Shown one piece after another: positions 17,256 through 23,966 of a DNA stretch of 24,834 nucleotides. Below the pieces are notes generated by a model. That model searched no databases. It was not told where the DNA came from and was given only the letters and a program-made list of their open reading frames with translations. The stretch spans positions 1 to 24,834 of the forward strand of contig CAJUNM010000024.1 in the NCBI GenBank assembly GCA_910587805.1, given 5' to 3'. Every line of letters starts with the position of its first letter. Within the stretch, counting starts at the first letter, position 1. This stretch comes from an uncultured Christensenellaceae bacterium. GTDB taxonomy: Bacteria; Bacillota; Clostridia; Christensenellales; Pumilibacteraceae. The position numbers were made by a program, and so were the translations under genes.

Positions 17256-18179
17256 CTATTCCGCGCCGTTCTCGTCGGTTTCCGATTTTCTCGCATTCGA
17301 TATTTTCTTTTCGGCGTTGACGTAATATCGATCGTACGCTTTTTTGCAATAGTCGGCGTGATCGTCGTGTTCTTCTCTGTCCGGTTTTTCAAACGAGTAC
17401 GCGCCGTTGACCTTCCAATTTTTCAGTATGCCCGGGATAACGGCGTCGTGCGGACAGGCGAACGCGCAATGCATACATATGATGCACTTCTTGCCGAACT
17501 TTATTTTTTTGTTTCCGTCGCCGTCCTCTGTAAGTTCGATGTTACCGACGGGGCAGGTCTTTGCGCAATATCCGCACGCGGTGCAAGTATCGGCGGTTTT
17601 GAAATATTTGCCTATGGTGTGCGCGCCGGGGTGTTCTATGCGCAATACCCAAGACACCAATCCGCCGAAAGCGGGGTAGCGCGGCAGTTCGCGTCCGCCG
17701 TTTAACACGGTTTTGCAATCTATCGGCACAAGCTTTTTCGCTGTTTCGAGCATGCGGTGCGCGCGCGCTTGGGTATGTCTGAATATTATATTGTACGGCA
17801 TTACGTATTGAAACTCGCAGCTTATCTCGTAGCCGCGCCGCTTGAGTATGGATCTCAGCTTAAGCGACGATACGTCGCTCATGCGCACCGGCTCGCCCGA
17901 GGTTTTGAAAACGAACACCTTTTTTTTAGGCAAGCGTTTATCGCGTTTAGGGAACAGTTTTGCCGCTTTGAGTACTATCTCGGGCGCGTTGAACGCATGG
18001 ATAGGGTAGCCTATGCCTATAAAGTCCGCGTCGTAATCGATTTCGTTTTGACCGTCGAATACCGACAGCGAAAACGTGCGCGCGGCATAACCGTTTTGCT
18101 CGAACGATTCGCGGAAAAGCTCCGCTATGATTTTCGTGTTGCCCGTGCCCGAAAAGTATACGATCGATGCGGAACTCAC
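17256..18179 (-). CDS. EFR1-type flavodoxin-ferredoxin fusion protein
   Basis: A 307-residue redox protein with an N-terminal flavodoxin domain and two 4Fe-4S clusters. The FMN phosphate loop is SGTGNT (residues 10-15), preceded by strand IVYF, and FIGIGYPIHAFNAPE is the second flavin-contact region. Two ferredoxin motifs follow, C199xxC202xxC205xxxC209 (CTACGYCAKTCP) and C232xxC235xxC238xxxC242 (CIICMHCAFACP). This layout is the EFR1 ferrodoxin family of anaerobes; the electron partner is unknown. The ORF opens at 18260, but GTG at 18179 is the likely start: its GTGA overlaps the TGA of the epimerase gene by 4 bases, GGAG lies 8 bases before, and the flavodoxin fold starts at once. Translation is therefore probably coupled to the epimerase. 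Confidence 0.92.
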   Translation of the reverse strand: MSSASIVYFSGTGNTKIIAELFRESFEQNGYAARTFSLSVFDGQNEIDYDADFIGIGYPIHAFNAPEIVLKAAKLFPKRDKRLPKKKVFVFKTSGEPVRMSDVSSLKLRSILKRRGYEISCEFQYVMPYNIIFRHTQARAHRMLETAKKLVPIDCKTVLNGGRELPRYPAFGGLVSWVLRIEHPGAHTIGKYFKTADTCTACGYCAKTCPVGNIELTEDGDGNKKIKFGKKCIICMHCAFACPHDAVIPGILKNWKVNGAYSFEKPDREEHDDHADYCKKAYDRYYVNAEKKISNARKSETDENGAE

Positions 18180-19702
18180 GATATTTTCTCCGCGTGCGCC
18201 TCGAAGTTCTCGTCGAAACTGTAACGCATGTTTTCGTCCTCGGCGTGCGAGTCGTACCATATTCCCGCAAAGATCTTGTCTTTTTTACTCAGTCTGTCAA
18301 AGTCCCAAACGTATTCTTTATATATAGGGTTCATCCAATGCCCCGCGCGGAGCACGGTATACGGCTTGGCAAAAAACCGTTCGCCGTCTTGAGTTTCCCA
18401 TTCGAGCGTTCTGTACATATCTCCGTTGTCGAACTCAGTCGATATGAGCTTGCCGCCGTGCGCTTCCGCAACGCTTTTAAGATCGTCGAGCGTTATTTCT
18501 GCGTCGGTTTTGCTTATGTCGTAGCCGTAGAATATCGGCTCGGGGTTTTCGTCGAGCTGCTGTATTTTTCTGTCGTTCTCGTCGGGCAAAACTTCGTCGA
18601 TCGTTTTGTTTGCGAGCTGCTCGTAGTTTGCGCGGCTGCCGAAATGCGCGGTTATGCGCGCATCGTCGCCGTGTTCGTACCAATACGCCGGCGCGTTTTT
18701 GTCCTTACGCAAACGCTTGACGGCAAAGTGTGCTACGAGCGGTCTCGGTACGGCTTTTGCGAGCTTAAACACGGGATGCGCTTTTATCACTTCGTTCCAA
18801 TAATCGGCAACGGATTGGGTCTGATAGGCGAAAAGGTCGTTAAGCTCGTCGCCGTCGAGATACCACACGCCGTGAAAATTGCGCGTGGCGTTGTATTGCG
18901 GCTTGAAGTATTGTTTGGCGCAACCGCCGATCAGTCCGAAACCTTCGTTAAAAGTATCCGCACCGTACTTGCGGTTGGATTTGCCGCCCGCCATATTATA
19001 GCATCTTTTCCAAAAGCTCTGCGGGATCTCCCCTGCGTCGAGCTTTAGCAGAATGTTTTTTATAAGCAGTCCGCTGTCGTATGCGGTCAGCCATTCGAGC
19101 GGCGCTTTGAAACACGTGTGGAACATCAGTCCGTCGTGAATATTGTCGCTCAGCATGTTTTTATGGAGCATTGCGGTTTGGCGCAGCACCGCCCACGTTT
19201 CGATCTTGCTTTCGAGCACGCGGAATTCGCTGCGCAGCTTTGTTACCGAGTAAACGTCGAGCGGACTTATAAGCAGCGGATCGCCCACGCGTCCGAGCCT
19301 ATGCGGATAATCGCGGTTGCCGTACAGCGCGACCGACGACGTGTGAATGAGAATAGGCTGTTTTTCGGCGCGTTCTATAGCGTCGACGAGCGCGTAAGTT
19401 CCATATTCGTTGCACTCGACGGCGGCGCGCGGGTTTTGATCGGAACGCGGTGGGATGACCGCCGCGAGATGTATCACAACGTCGCAGCCGTCTATGAGAC
19501 GTTCGCAAGCGCGCTTATCGAAGATAGCGCCCTCTACGAGTTCTATCTTAGAGTTAAGCGACTTGTTTGCTTTGAGAAGCTTGCGCGTACGCTTTTTGTT
19601 GTGGCTCAATATTTTTATTTTATCTATGCAGTCTGCGTCGCGAAGCGCGGCTACGACCGCTTGACCCATGTTGCCGGTAGCTCCGGTTATGGCGATATTC
19701 AT
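18176..19702 (-). CDS. Extended SDR NAD(P)-dependent epimerase/dehydratase with extra C-terminal domain
   Basis: A 508-residue protein whose first ~310 residues form an extended short-chain dehydrogenase. The dinucleotide motif TGATGNMG is at residues 6-13, VIHLAAVIPP gives the strand after the acidic loop, and the catalytic set is Ser122/Ser123 (HTSSVALYG) with Tyr151 and Lys155 (YSVTK). Such proteins act on nucleotide sugars or related substrates; the substrate here cannot be told. Residues about 310-508 are an added part rich in acidic and aromatic residues (for example EWETQDGERFFAKPY), which I do not recognise; ordinary epimerases end near 310-340. The ATG at 19702 is chosen over the ORF start at 19741 because AAGGA lies 9 bases before it and the Rossmann fold begins directly. 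It heads an operon with the EFR1 gene. Confidence 0.9.
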   Translation of the reverse strand: MNIAITGATGNMGQAVVAALRDADCIDKIKILSHNKKRTRKLLKANKSLNSKIELVEGAIFDKRACERLIDGCDVVIHLAAVIPPRSDQNPRAAVECNEYGTYALVDAIERAEKQPILIHTSSVALYGNRDYPHRLGRVGDPLLISPLDVYSVTKLRSEFRVLESKIETWAVLRQTAMLHKNMLSDNIHDGLMFHTCFKAPLEWLTAYDSGLLIKNILLKLDAGEIPQSFWKRCYNMAGGKSNRKYGADTFNEGFGLIGGCAKQYFKPQYNATRNFHGVWYLDGDELNDLFAYQTQSVADYWNEVIKAHPVFKLAKAVPRPLVAHFAVKRLRKDKNAPAYWYEHGDDARITAHFGSRANYEQLANKTIDEVLPDENDRKIQQLDENPEPIFYGYDISKTDAEITLDDLKSVAEAHGGKLISTEFDNGDMYRTLEWETQDGERFFAKPYTVLRAGHWMNPIYKEYVWDFDRLSKKDKIFAGIWYDSHAEDENMRYSFDENFEAHAEKIS

Positions 19703-19869
19703 AAATTTCAATCCTTTGTGTCGAGTTTGACCGTTGCGCAAAAAGGCGGATCATGGTCGGTACGCTCGAAAAGTTTAACGAAGCGGCGTAAATACCGCCG
19801 AGCGTGAGTTTGACGCCGAAAGCTTCAAGCCCGAGCCGTGTCCGGTCGCCGGCTTATAGGCGTCTATAC
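19703..19869 (-). promoter_or_regulatory. Long, structured 5' leader of the epimerase operon
   Basis: From the predicted +1 near 19869 to the ATG at 19702 there are about 167 untranslated bases, unlike the leaderless genes nearby. Several inverted repeats are visible: AAGCC/GGCTT enclosing CCG/CGG (roughly 19826-19854), GCGT/ACGC with a 7-base loop, and CGGCG/CGCCG with a 7-base loop (about 19784-19800). A CCGCCTTTTT run follows near 19739-19748 on the minus strand. No known riboswitch class is recognised. One minus-strand frame across this part reads like protein but has a stop upstream and no start. Confidence 0.4.
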
Positions 19870-19875
19870 TTCTTA

Positions 19876-19905
19876 ATTTTAGCACAAAAATTACATTTTT
19901 GGCAA
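19876..19905 (-). promoter_or_regulatory. Promoter of the epimerase-EFR1 operon
   Basis: Minus strand: -35 TTGCCA (19905-19900), 18 bp spacer, -10 TAAAAT (19881-19876) with an extended -10 TGC. The hexamers and the TGTGC before the -10 resemble the promoter of the lipoprotein gene at 2947. The G9 tract begins 6 bases upstream of the -35. Confidence 0.68.
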
Positions 19906-19911
19906 TCAAAT

Positions 19912-19920
19912 GGGGGGGGG
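19912..19920. repeat. Homopolymeric G9 tract between divergent promoters
   Basis: Nine consecutive G on the plus strand, embedded in AT-rich DNA, six bases upstream of the -35 of the epimerase operon promoter and 76 bases upstream of the -35 of the beta-helix gene. Tracts of this length slip readily during replication. Confidence 0.95.
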
Positions 19921-19936
19921 TAATTGTAAAATACGC

Positions 19937-19965
19937 AAAAATCAGCCGTGAAAACGGCGATTTTT
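19937..19965. terminator. Terminator-like hairpin between divergent promoters
   Basis: AAAAATC pairs with GATTTTT and GCCGT pairs with ACGGC around a GAAA tetraloop; one A (19944) is bulged. The stem has 12 bp and a T-run on either strand, as in a bidirectional intrinsic terminator. Both flanking predicted promoters point away from it, so it does not end either gene. It may be an insulator, the end of an unseen transcript, or a protein-binding palindrome. Confidence 0.6.
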
Positions 19966-19996
19966 ATGTGCTTGAGACTATGATTTTGCAAAATAT

Positions 19997-20026
19997 TTGA
20001 CACTTGCAGTGCGTTTATGATAGAAT
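19997..20026 (+). promoter_or_regulatory. Promoter of the beta-helix/pullulanase operon
   Basis: -35 TTGACA (19997-20002, perfect consensus), 18 bp spacer, -10 TAGAAT (20021-20026) with extended TGA just before it. Expected +1 is about 20033, only 3 bases before the ATG at 20036 (9 before a second in-frame ATG at 20042). The transcript is therefore nearly leaderless. Confidence 0.82.
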
Positions 20027-20035
20027 TGTATTGCA

Positions 20036-21433
20036 ATGCAAATGGTCGAAATAACCTCGTTTGACGACGGGATCATAAGATGGGCGGCGCAAGGCGCGCG
20101 CGCTTTTTCGGTCGAGGTCGACGGCGAATACGTATCGGACGGCGGCGACGGGCTTTACCGTGCCTGCGCGCTTGACGTGAACCGTTTTGAAAATAAACCG
20201 CTCGTCGTTTCGGTATGCGACGCGCGCGACGAGCGTTCGCGAGTCGATTTCGTAGTAAGCTCGGACCGAAAGACCTTGTCTATGCCGACCGTGCCCGTCG
20301 AAGTAAAGTCGGGCGTTTTGCATTGGCGCGCAGTGTCGGGCGCGAGTCGGTATAAGCTCGTCGATATAAAACAAAACGTGATATATACCGATCGCTGTTA
20401 CTACGACGCAAACTACCGCAACGTAGTTTACGGCGTTTGCGCCGTGTCTGCGAACAAGCTTATACGCGACGGCGAGATCGCGCATATAAAATATCTCGAC
20501 GGGAACGGTAGCGAAGAAAGTCCGTTCATAATAAGCTCGCCGTTCGAGCTTCGCGCGATAGATTATTACGAGCAGCTCTACGCGGACGGCGCGCGTGCGC
20601 GCAATCATTATATCATAGACCGAGATATAAATTTCAACAGCGTAGCCGCGCTCGAGGGCGAATCGAACATGTTTACGCTGTCGCGTCCGTTTTACGGCGT
20701 TCTCGACGGCGGACGGCATATGCTGTACAACGTCACCGTAGGGTACGACGGCGGGTATTGGGCGCTGTTCGATTTTTTGGCGCGCGGCGCGGTGATAGAG
20801 AATTTGATTTTTTCGGGTATGGCGGTGACAAACAGACTGCAATCCGCATATGCTCCGCTCGATGCGTCGATAGCCGCGGTGGCGCATGTAAACTACGGCG
20901 AGATCCGCAATATTGTCGTCAAAAACGCGAAGTTCCTTTCGGGCGGCGGCGCGGTGTGCGGTATCTGCTCGCATAACAGCGGCACGGTGCGCGATTGTAC
21001 CGTTTCCGGCGAGTTCGCTCAAAGCCTTTCGGGTCTTATCGGACAGGCTTGTTACGAGGCGGCGGGCATAGTCGCCGAGAACCGTGCGGGCGGCGTTGTC
21101 GAGAATAACGCCGTGCTCGATCTTACGATCCGCGGCTCGTTTGCCGAGGACGCGCGCGGCGTGCATTACCCTAACGTGCGCACGGCGGCGGGAATAGTCG
21201 CCGTCAACCGTGCGGGCGGACGCGTCGGCGACAATATGTTCGGGCGGTTGGATTTAGTGTCCGTCGAGCCGCAGAGCGCGGAGTACGGCGGAGTTTGCGC
21301 ATACAATGCGGGGCTTGTGCGCTTGGGCGATGTTAAAAATACGGGCGCGTTCAAAGTGAACGGCGCGGAAGTAAAACGCGCAGTCGGAAAGAACGACGGC
21401 GTAGTTGTGGGTGAGCAATGTACGCAAGACTGA
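20036..21433 (+). CDS. Beta-helix-like repeat protein (GLUG-type), apparently cytosolic
   Basis: A 465-residue protein without signal peptide; an in-frame stop (TAG at 20021) just upstream rules out a longer N-terminus. Residues about 1-145 look like two small beta domains, the second fibronectin-III-like (GVLHWRAVSGASRYKLV). Then comes SPFIISSPFELRAI with YIIDRDINFN, the usual opening of GLUG/beta-helix surface proteins, and from about 220 a run of right-handed coil repeats. Two near-identical coils are AAGIVAENRAGGVVENN and AAGIVAVNRAGGRVGDN. Such folds often bind or cut polysaccharides, but usually outside the cell. The last 16 bases overlap the pullulanase gene, so the two are co-transcribed and probably coupled, which suggests a role in intracellular alpha-glucan handling (inference). 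No ribosome site precedes the ATG. Confidence 0.84.
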   Translation: MQMVEITSFDDGIIRWAAQGARAFSVEVDGEYVSDGGDGLYRACALDVNRFENKPLVVSVCDARDERSRVDFVVSSDRKTLSMPTVPVEVKSGVLHWRAVSGASRYKLVDIKQNVIYTDRCYYDANYRNVVYGVCAVSANKLIRDGEIAHIKYLDGNGSEESPFIISSPFELRAIDYYEQLYADGARARNHYIIDRDINFNSVAALEGESNMFTLSRPFYGVLDGGRHMLYNVTVGYDGGYWALFDFLARGAVIENLIFSGMAVTNRLQSAYAPLDASIAAVAHVNYGEIRNIVVKNAKFLSGGGAVCGICSHNSGTVRDCTVSGEFAQSLSGLIGQACYEAAGIVAENRAGGVVENNAVLDLTIRGSFAEDARGVHYPNVRTAAGIVAVNRAGGRVGDNMFGRLDLVSVEPQSAEYGGVCAYNAGLVRLGDVKNTGAFKVNGAEVKRAVGKNDGVVVGEQCTQD

Positions 21434-23745
21434 CAGGCGCGAGATTTATACGAATAGACGGAAAAGTCGTTACCGTAGAGCCGCAAGCGCGGCAAAATAC
21501 CGACATAATCGGCGAAACGGCTGAACTGCTCTGTTGCGGCGAGTGCGTCGCAACAGGCAATATCGTAGCGGATAACGGGCGATCCGAAGCGAGTTTTTCG
21601 CTCGACCGAGATTTCGATTTTGCGGGCGAGTATACGTTGAAACTTCTCGGCTCGGCGCGCGCCGTGCGCGTGAGCAAGTCGGGACTTTTGGACAGCGCAG
21701 AGTTTATAAACCGGTTCGAGTGCGCCGAGGCGACGGGTCTCGATTACGGCGCGCTGTACGCTCCGCACTCCACGGTGTTCAGGCTTTGGGCGCCGCTTGC
21801 GAGCGAGGTGCGGCTCAATATCTACGCCGCGGGCGAAGGCGGGCATGCCCGCGCAGTCTATAGACTTAAAAACCGCGGTCACGGCGTTTGGGAAACGGAG
21901 CTGTCCGGCGATTTCGACGGCGTGTATTACACTTTTTCGGTGCGCAACAACGGAGTACTGACCGAGACGGTCGACCCGTATGCCAAAGCGTGCGGCTCTA
22001 ACGGCGCTCGCGCCATGGTCGTCGATCTCGGAAAAACCGACCCCGACGGTTGGCAAACCGATAAACGCCTATATGCGACCGACCCCGCCGCGGCGGACAC
22101 GCCGATAGTTTGGGAAACGCACGTCGGCGACTTTTCAAGCTCGCCCGATTCCGGAATGCGCTATACGGGCAAGTATCTTGCGTTTACCGAGCGCGGTACG
22201 ACCGTGCCGGGCACGGAGCTTGAGACGGGAATAGACTATCTGAAAAAATTGGGCGTAACGTACGTGCAGCTCAATCCCGTATACGATTTCGCCACCGTCG
22301 ACGAGCTGTACAGATCGGTCGCCGACGACGTCAAAGATGCGTTCAATTGGGGTTACGATCCTCAAAACTATTGTGTTCCCGACGGCGCGTACGCAACAGA
22401 CAGTTCGAGAGGAAACGTGCGAATAACCGAACTCAAGCGCGCGGTAAAAGCTCTGCACGAAGCGGGAATAGGCGTTATAACCGACGTTGTGTTCAATCAC
22501 ACTTACGCCGTCGGCGGTCAAGCGTTCGACGATACCGTGCCGGCGTACTATCACCGCACCGACGCGCACGGCAATTATACCAACGGCTCGGGCTGCGGCA
22601 ACGAGACCGCGAGCGAGCGCACGTTTGTTCGCAAGTATATTACCGACGCCGTGCTGTATTGGGCTGAAGAATATCATATCGACGGGTTCAGATTCGATCT
22701 CATGGGCGTGACCGATCTAAACACGATCAAGCATATACGGGGCGAACTCGACAAGCTCGACGGCGGCGAAGGCAGGCGCATTCTCATGTACGGCGAGCCG
22801 TGGTCGGCGGACGGCGCAGATTACGTGCCGTATTCGTTCGCCGCGCGCAAAGCCGTTACGGAAAATCCGGAAAATTCCGCAAGCGTCGAAAATGCGAACG
22901 CGCTCTCCGATAATACCGACAACGAGCTTATTAAGCGGTTGTTCGGCAGTGGCGATATGTCGGGGTTGCCTCTGCGCGTCGGGGTTTTCAACGGCGACGG
23001 CAGAGACGGACTGAGGGGCAATAACGATCCGGGACACGGGTTTATAAACGGCAATCCTTGCGACTTCGTTCGCGTGATGCGCATGCTCGAGGGCGGATGC
23101 GGCGACAGCGGCGCGGGGATTAACGTCGGCGCAGGCTCGCGCAACGTCGCGTACGCGTCCGCGCACGATAACTATACGTTATGGGATCAGATGATAGGCA
23201 AGCGCGCGGGCGAAGAGTCGCCGCTGTTCTATACCGACGCAATGGAAGGCGTGATGCGCATGTGCATGACGGCGTCTGCCGCATATCTGCTCTCGTGCGG
23301 CATACCTTTCATGCTTGCTGGCGAGGAGATCGGCAGAACCAAGTTCGGCAATCACAATTCGTACAATTCGCCGTGCAAGGTGAATTCAATCGAATGGTCG
23401 CGCCGCGAGCGGTTCGATGAGATGTTCGAGCACTATCGGCGCGTCATCGCCGTGCGCCGCGCGTATTCCGAGTATTTTTTCTCTTACGAAAGATCGATTC
23501 AAAGAGAATATTGTTACGGCGACTTTACGGGCACGGACGGGCGCGGCGTGATATCGCTCACTCGGCGGCGCGACGGCGTAACGCTGTTTTACGCGTTCAA
23601 TCCGCTCGACGTACCCTTTACGGTGAACACTCCCGCGGGGCTTATGATATACGTAAAGAACGGTAAAACGACAAGCGAGGTATCGACCGATACGGCGGAA
23701 CTCGAACCGAAGTCCGCCGTCGTTATGGGCAGTCTCAAGATTTGA
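21418..23745 (+). CDS. pulA: Type I pullulanase / glycogen debranching enzyme (GH13)
   Basis: This enzyme hydrolyses alpha-1,6 branches in pullulan, amylopectin or glycogen. It has 775 residues and no signal peptide, so it acts inside the cell. A poorly conserved N-terminal part (1 to about 110) is followed by a CBM48-like domain (STVFRLWAPLASEVRLNIY), then the GH13 barrel. The type I pullulanase signature is FNWGYDPQNY. Conserved regions are I TDVVFNH (Asp356-His361), II GFRFDLMG with nucleophile Asp427, III YGEPW with acid/base Glu460, and IV AHDN with Asp584; all catalytic residues are present. A C-terminal beta domain ends near AELEPKSAVVMG. The ATG lies inside the end of the beta-helix gene and has no well-spaced ribosome site (GGGTGAG is only 2 bases away), which fits translational coupling. 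No clear terminator follows. Confidence 0.95.
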   Translation: MYARLTGARFIRIDGKVVTVEPQARQNTDIIGETAELLCCGECVATGNIVADNGRSEASFSLDRDFDFAGEYTLKLLGSARAVRVSKSGLLDSAEFINRFECAEATGLDYGALYAPHSTVFRLWAPLASEVRLNIYAAGEGGHARAVYRLKNRGHGVWETELSGDFDGVYYTFSVRNNGVLTETVDPYAKACGSNGARAMVVDLGKTDPDGWQTDKRLYATDPAAADTPIVWETHVGDFSSSPDSGMRYTGKYLAFTERGTTVPGTELETGIDYLKKLGVTYVQLNPVYDFATVDELYRSVADDVKDAFNWGYDPQNYCVPDGAYATDSSRGNVRITELKRAVKALHEAGIGVITDVVFNHTYAVGGQAFDDTVPAYYHRTDAHGNYTNGSGCGNETASERTFVRKYITDAVLYWAEEYHIDGFRFDLMGVTDLNTIKHIRGELDKLDGGEGRRILMYGEPWSADGADYVPYSFAARKAVTENPENSASVENANALSDNTDNELIKRLFGSGDMSGLPLRVGVFNGDGRDGLRGNNDPGHGFINGNPCDFVRVMRMLEGGCGDSGAGINVGAGSRNVAYASAHDNYTLWDQMIGKRAGEESPLFYTDAMEGVMRMCMTASAAYLLSCGIPFMLAGEEIGRTKFGNHNSYNSPCKVNSIEWSRRERFDEMFEHYRRVIAVRRAYSEYFFSYERSIQREYCYGDFTGTDGRGVISLTRRRDGVTLFYAFNPLDVPFTVNTPAGLMIYVKNGKTTSEVSTDTAELEPKSAVVMGSLKI

Positions 23746-23869
23746 TCGCGAAAGTTATAAACTTGTGATTTAATATGTAATTATGTGTGTATATAAGTTA
23801 TATAATGTGTAACGTGCAAAGCCGAAAGTTAAAAGAATATTAAAATGATCAAACATTGCCGAAAAATGC

Positions 23870-23898
23870 TTGTACAAAAACGATTTTAGTGATATACT
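23870..23898 (+). promoter_or_regulatory. Promoter of ftsH
   Basis: -35 TTGTAC (23870-23875), 17 bp spacer, -10 TATACT (23893-23898) with extended -10 TGA. Expected +1 near 23905 gives a leader of about 62 bases before the ftsH start. The 124 bases between the pulA stop and this promoter are AT-rich with one more TATAAT (23801) that lacks a matching -35. Confidence 0.75.
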
Positions 23899-23904
23899 AT
23901 ATCG

Positions 23905-23949
23905 TACCCTATACTATGCTCGACGCGAGTCGGGTTTGGGATGAGGGTA
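23905..23949 (+). promoter_or_regulatory. Hairpin in the ftsH leader, just upstream of the ribosome site
   Basis: TACCCT (23905-23910) can pair with AGGGTA (23944-23949), and CTCG/CGAG with a 3-base loop (23919-23929) nests inside. The outer stem ends 5 bases before the GGAGGA Shine-Dalgarno site at 23955-23960 and begins at the predicted +1. It could protect the 5' end or tune translation; no CIRCE or CtsR site is seen. Confidence 0.4.
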
Positions 23950-23966
23950 TAATTGGAGGATTGCAT

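Noticed and set aside
19854..20036. 60-residue minus-strand frame through the G9 tract
   Set aside because: It spans two promoters, the poly-G tract and the hairpin, and contains a PPP from the homopolymer; nothing supports translation.
23801..23806. TATAAT upstream of ftsH as an extra promoter
   Set aside because: The region is very AT-rich and no -35 box is found at a proper distance; the 23870-23898 promoter is far better.
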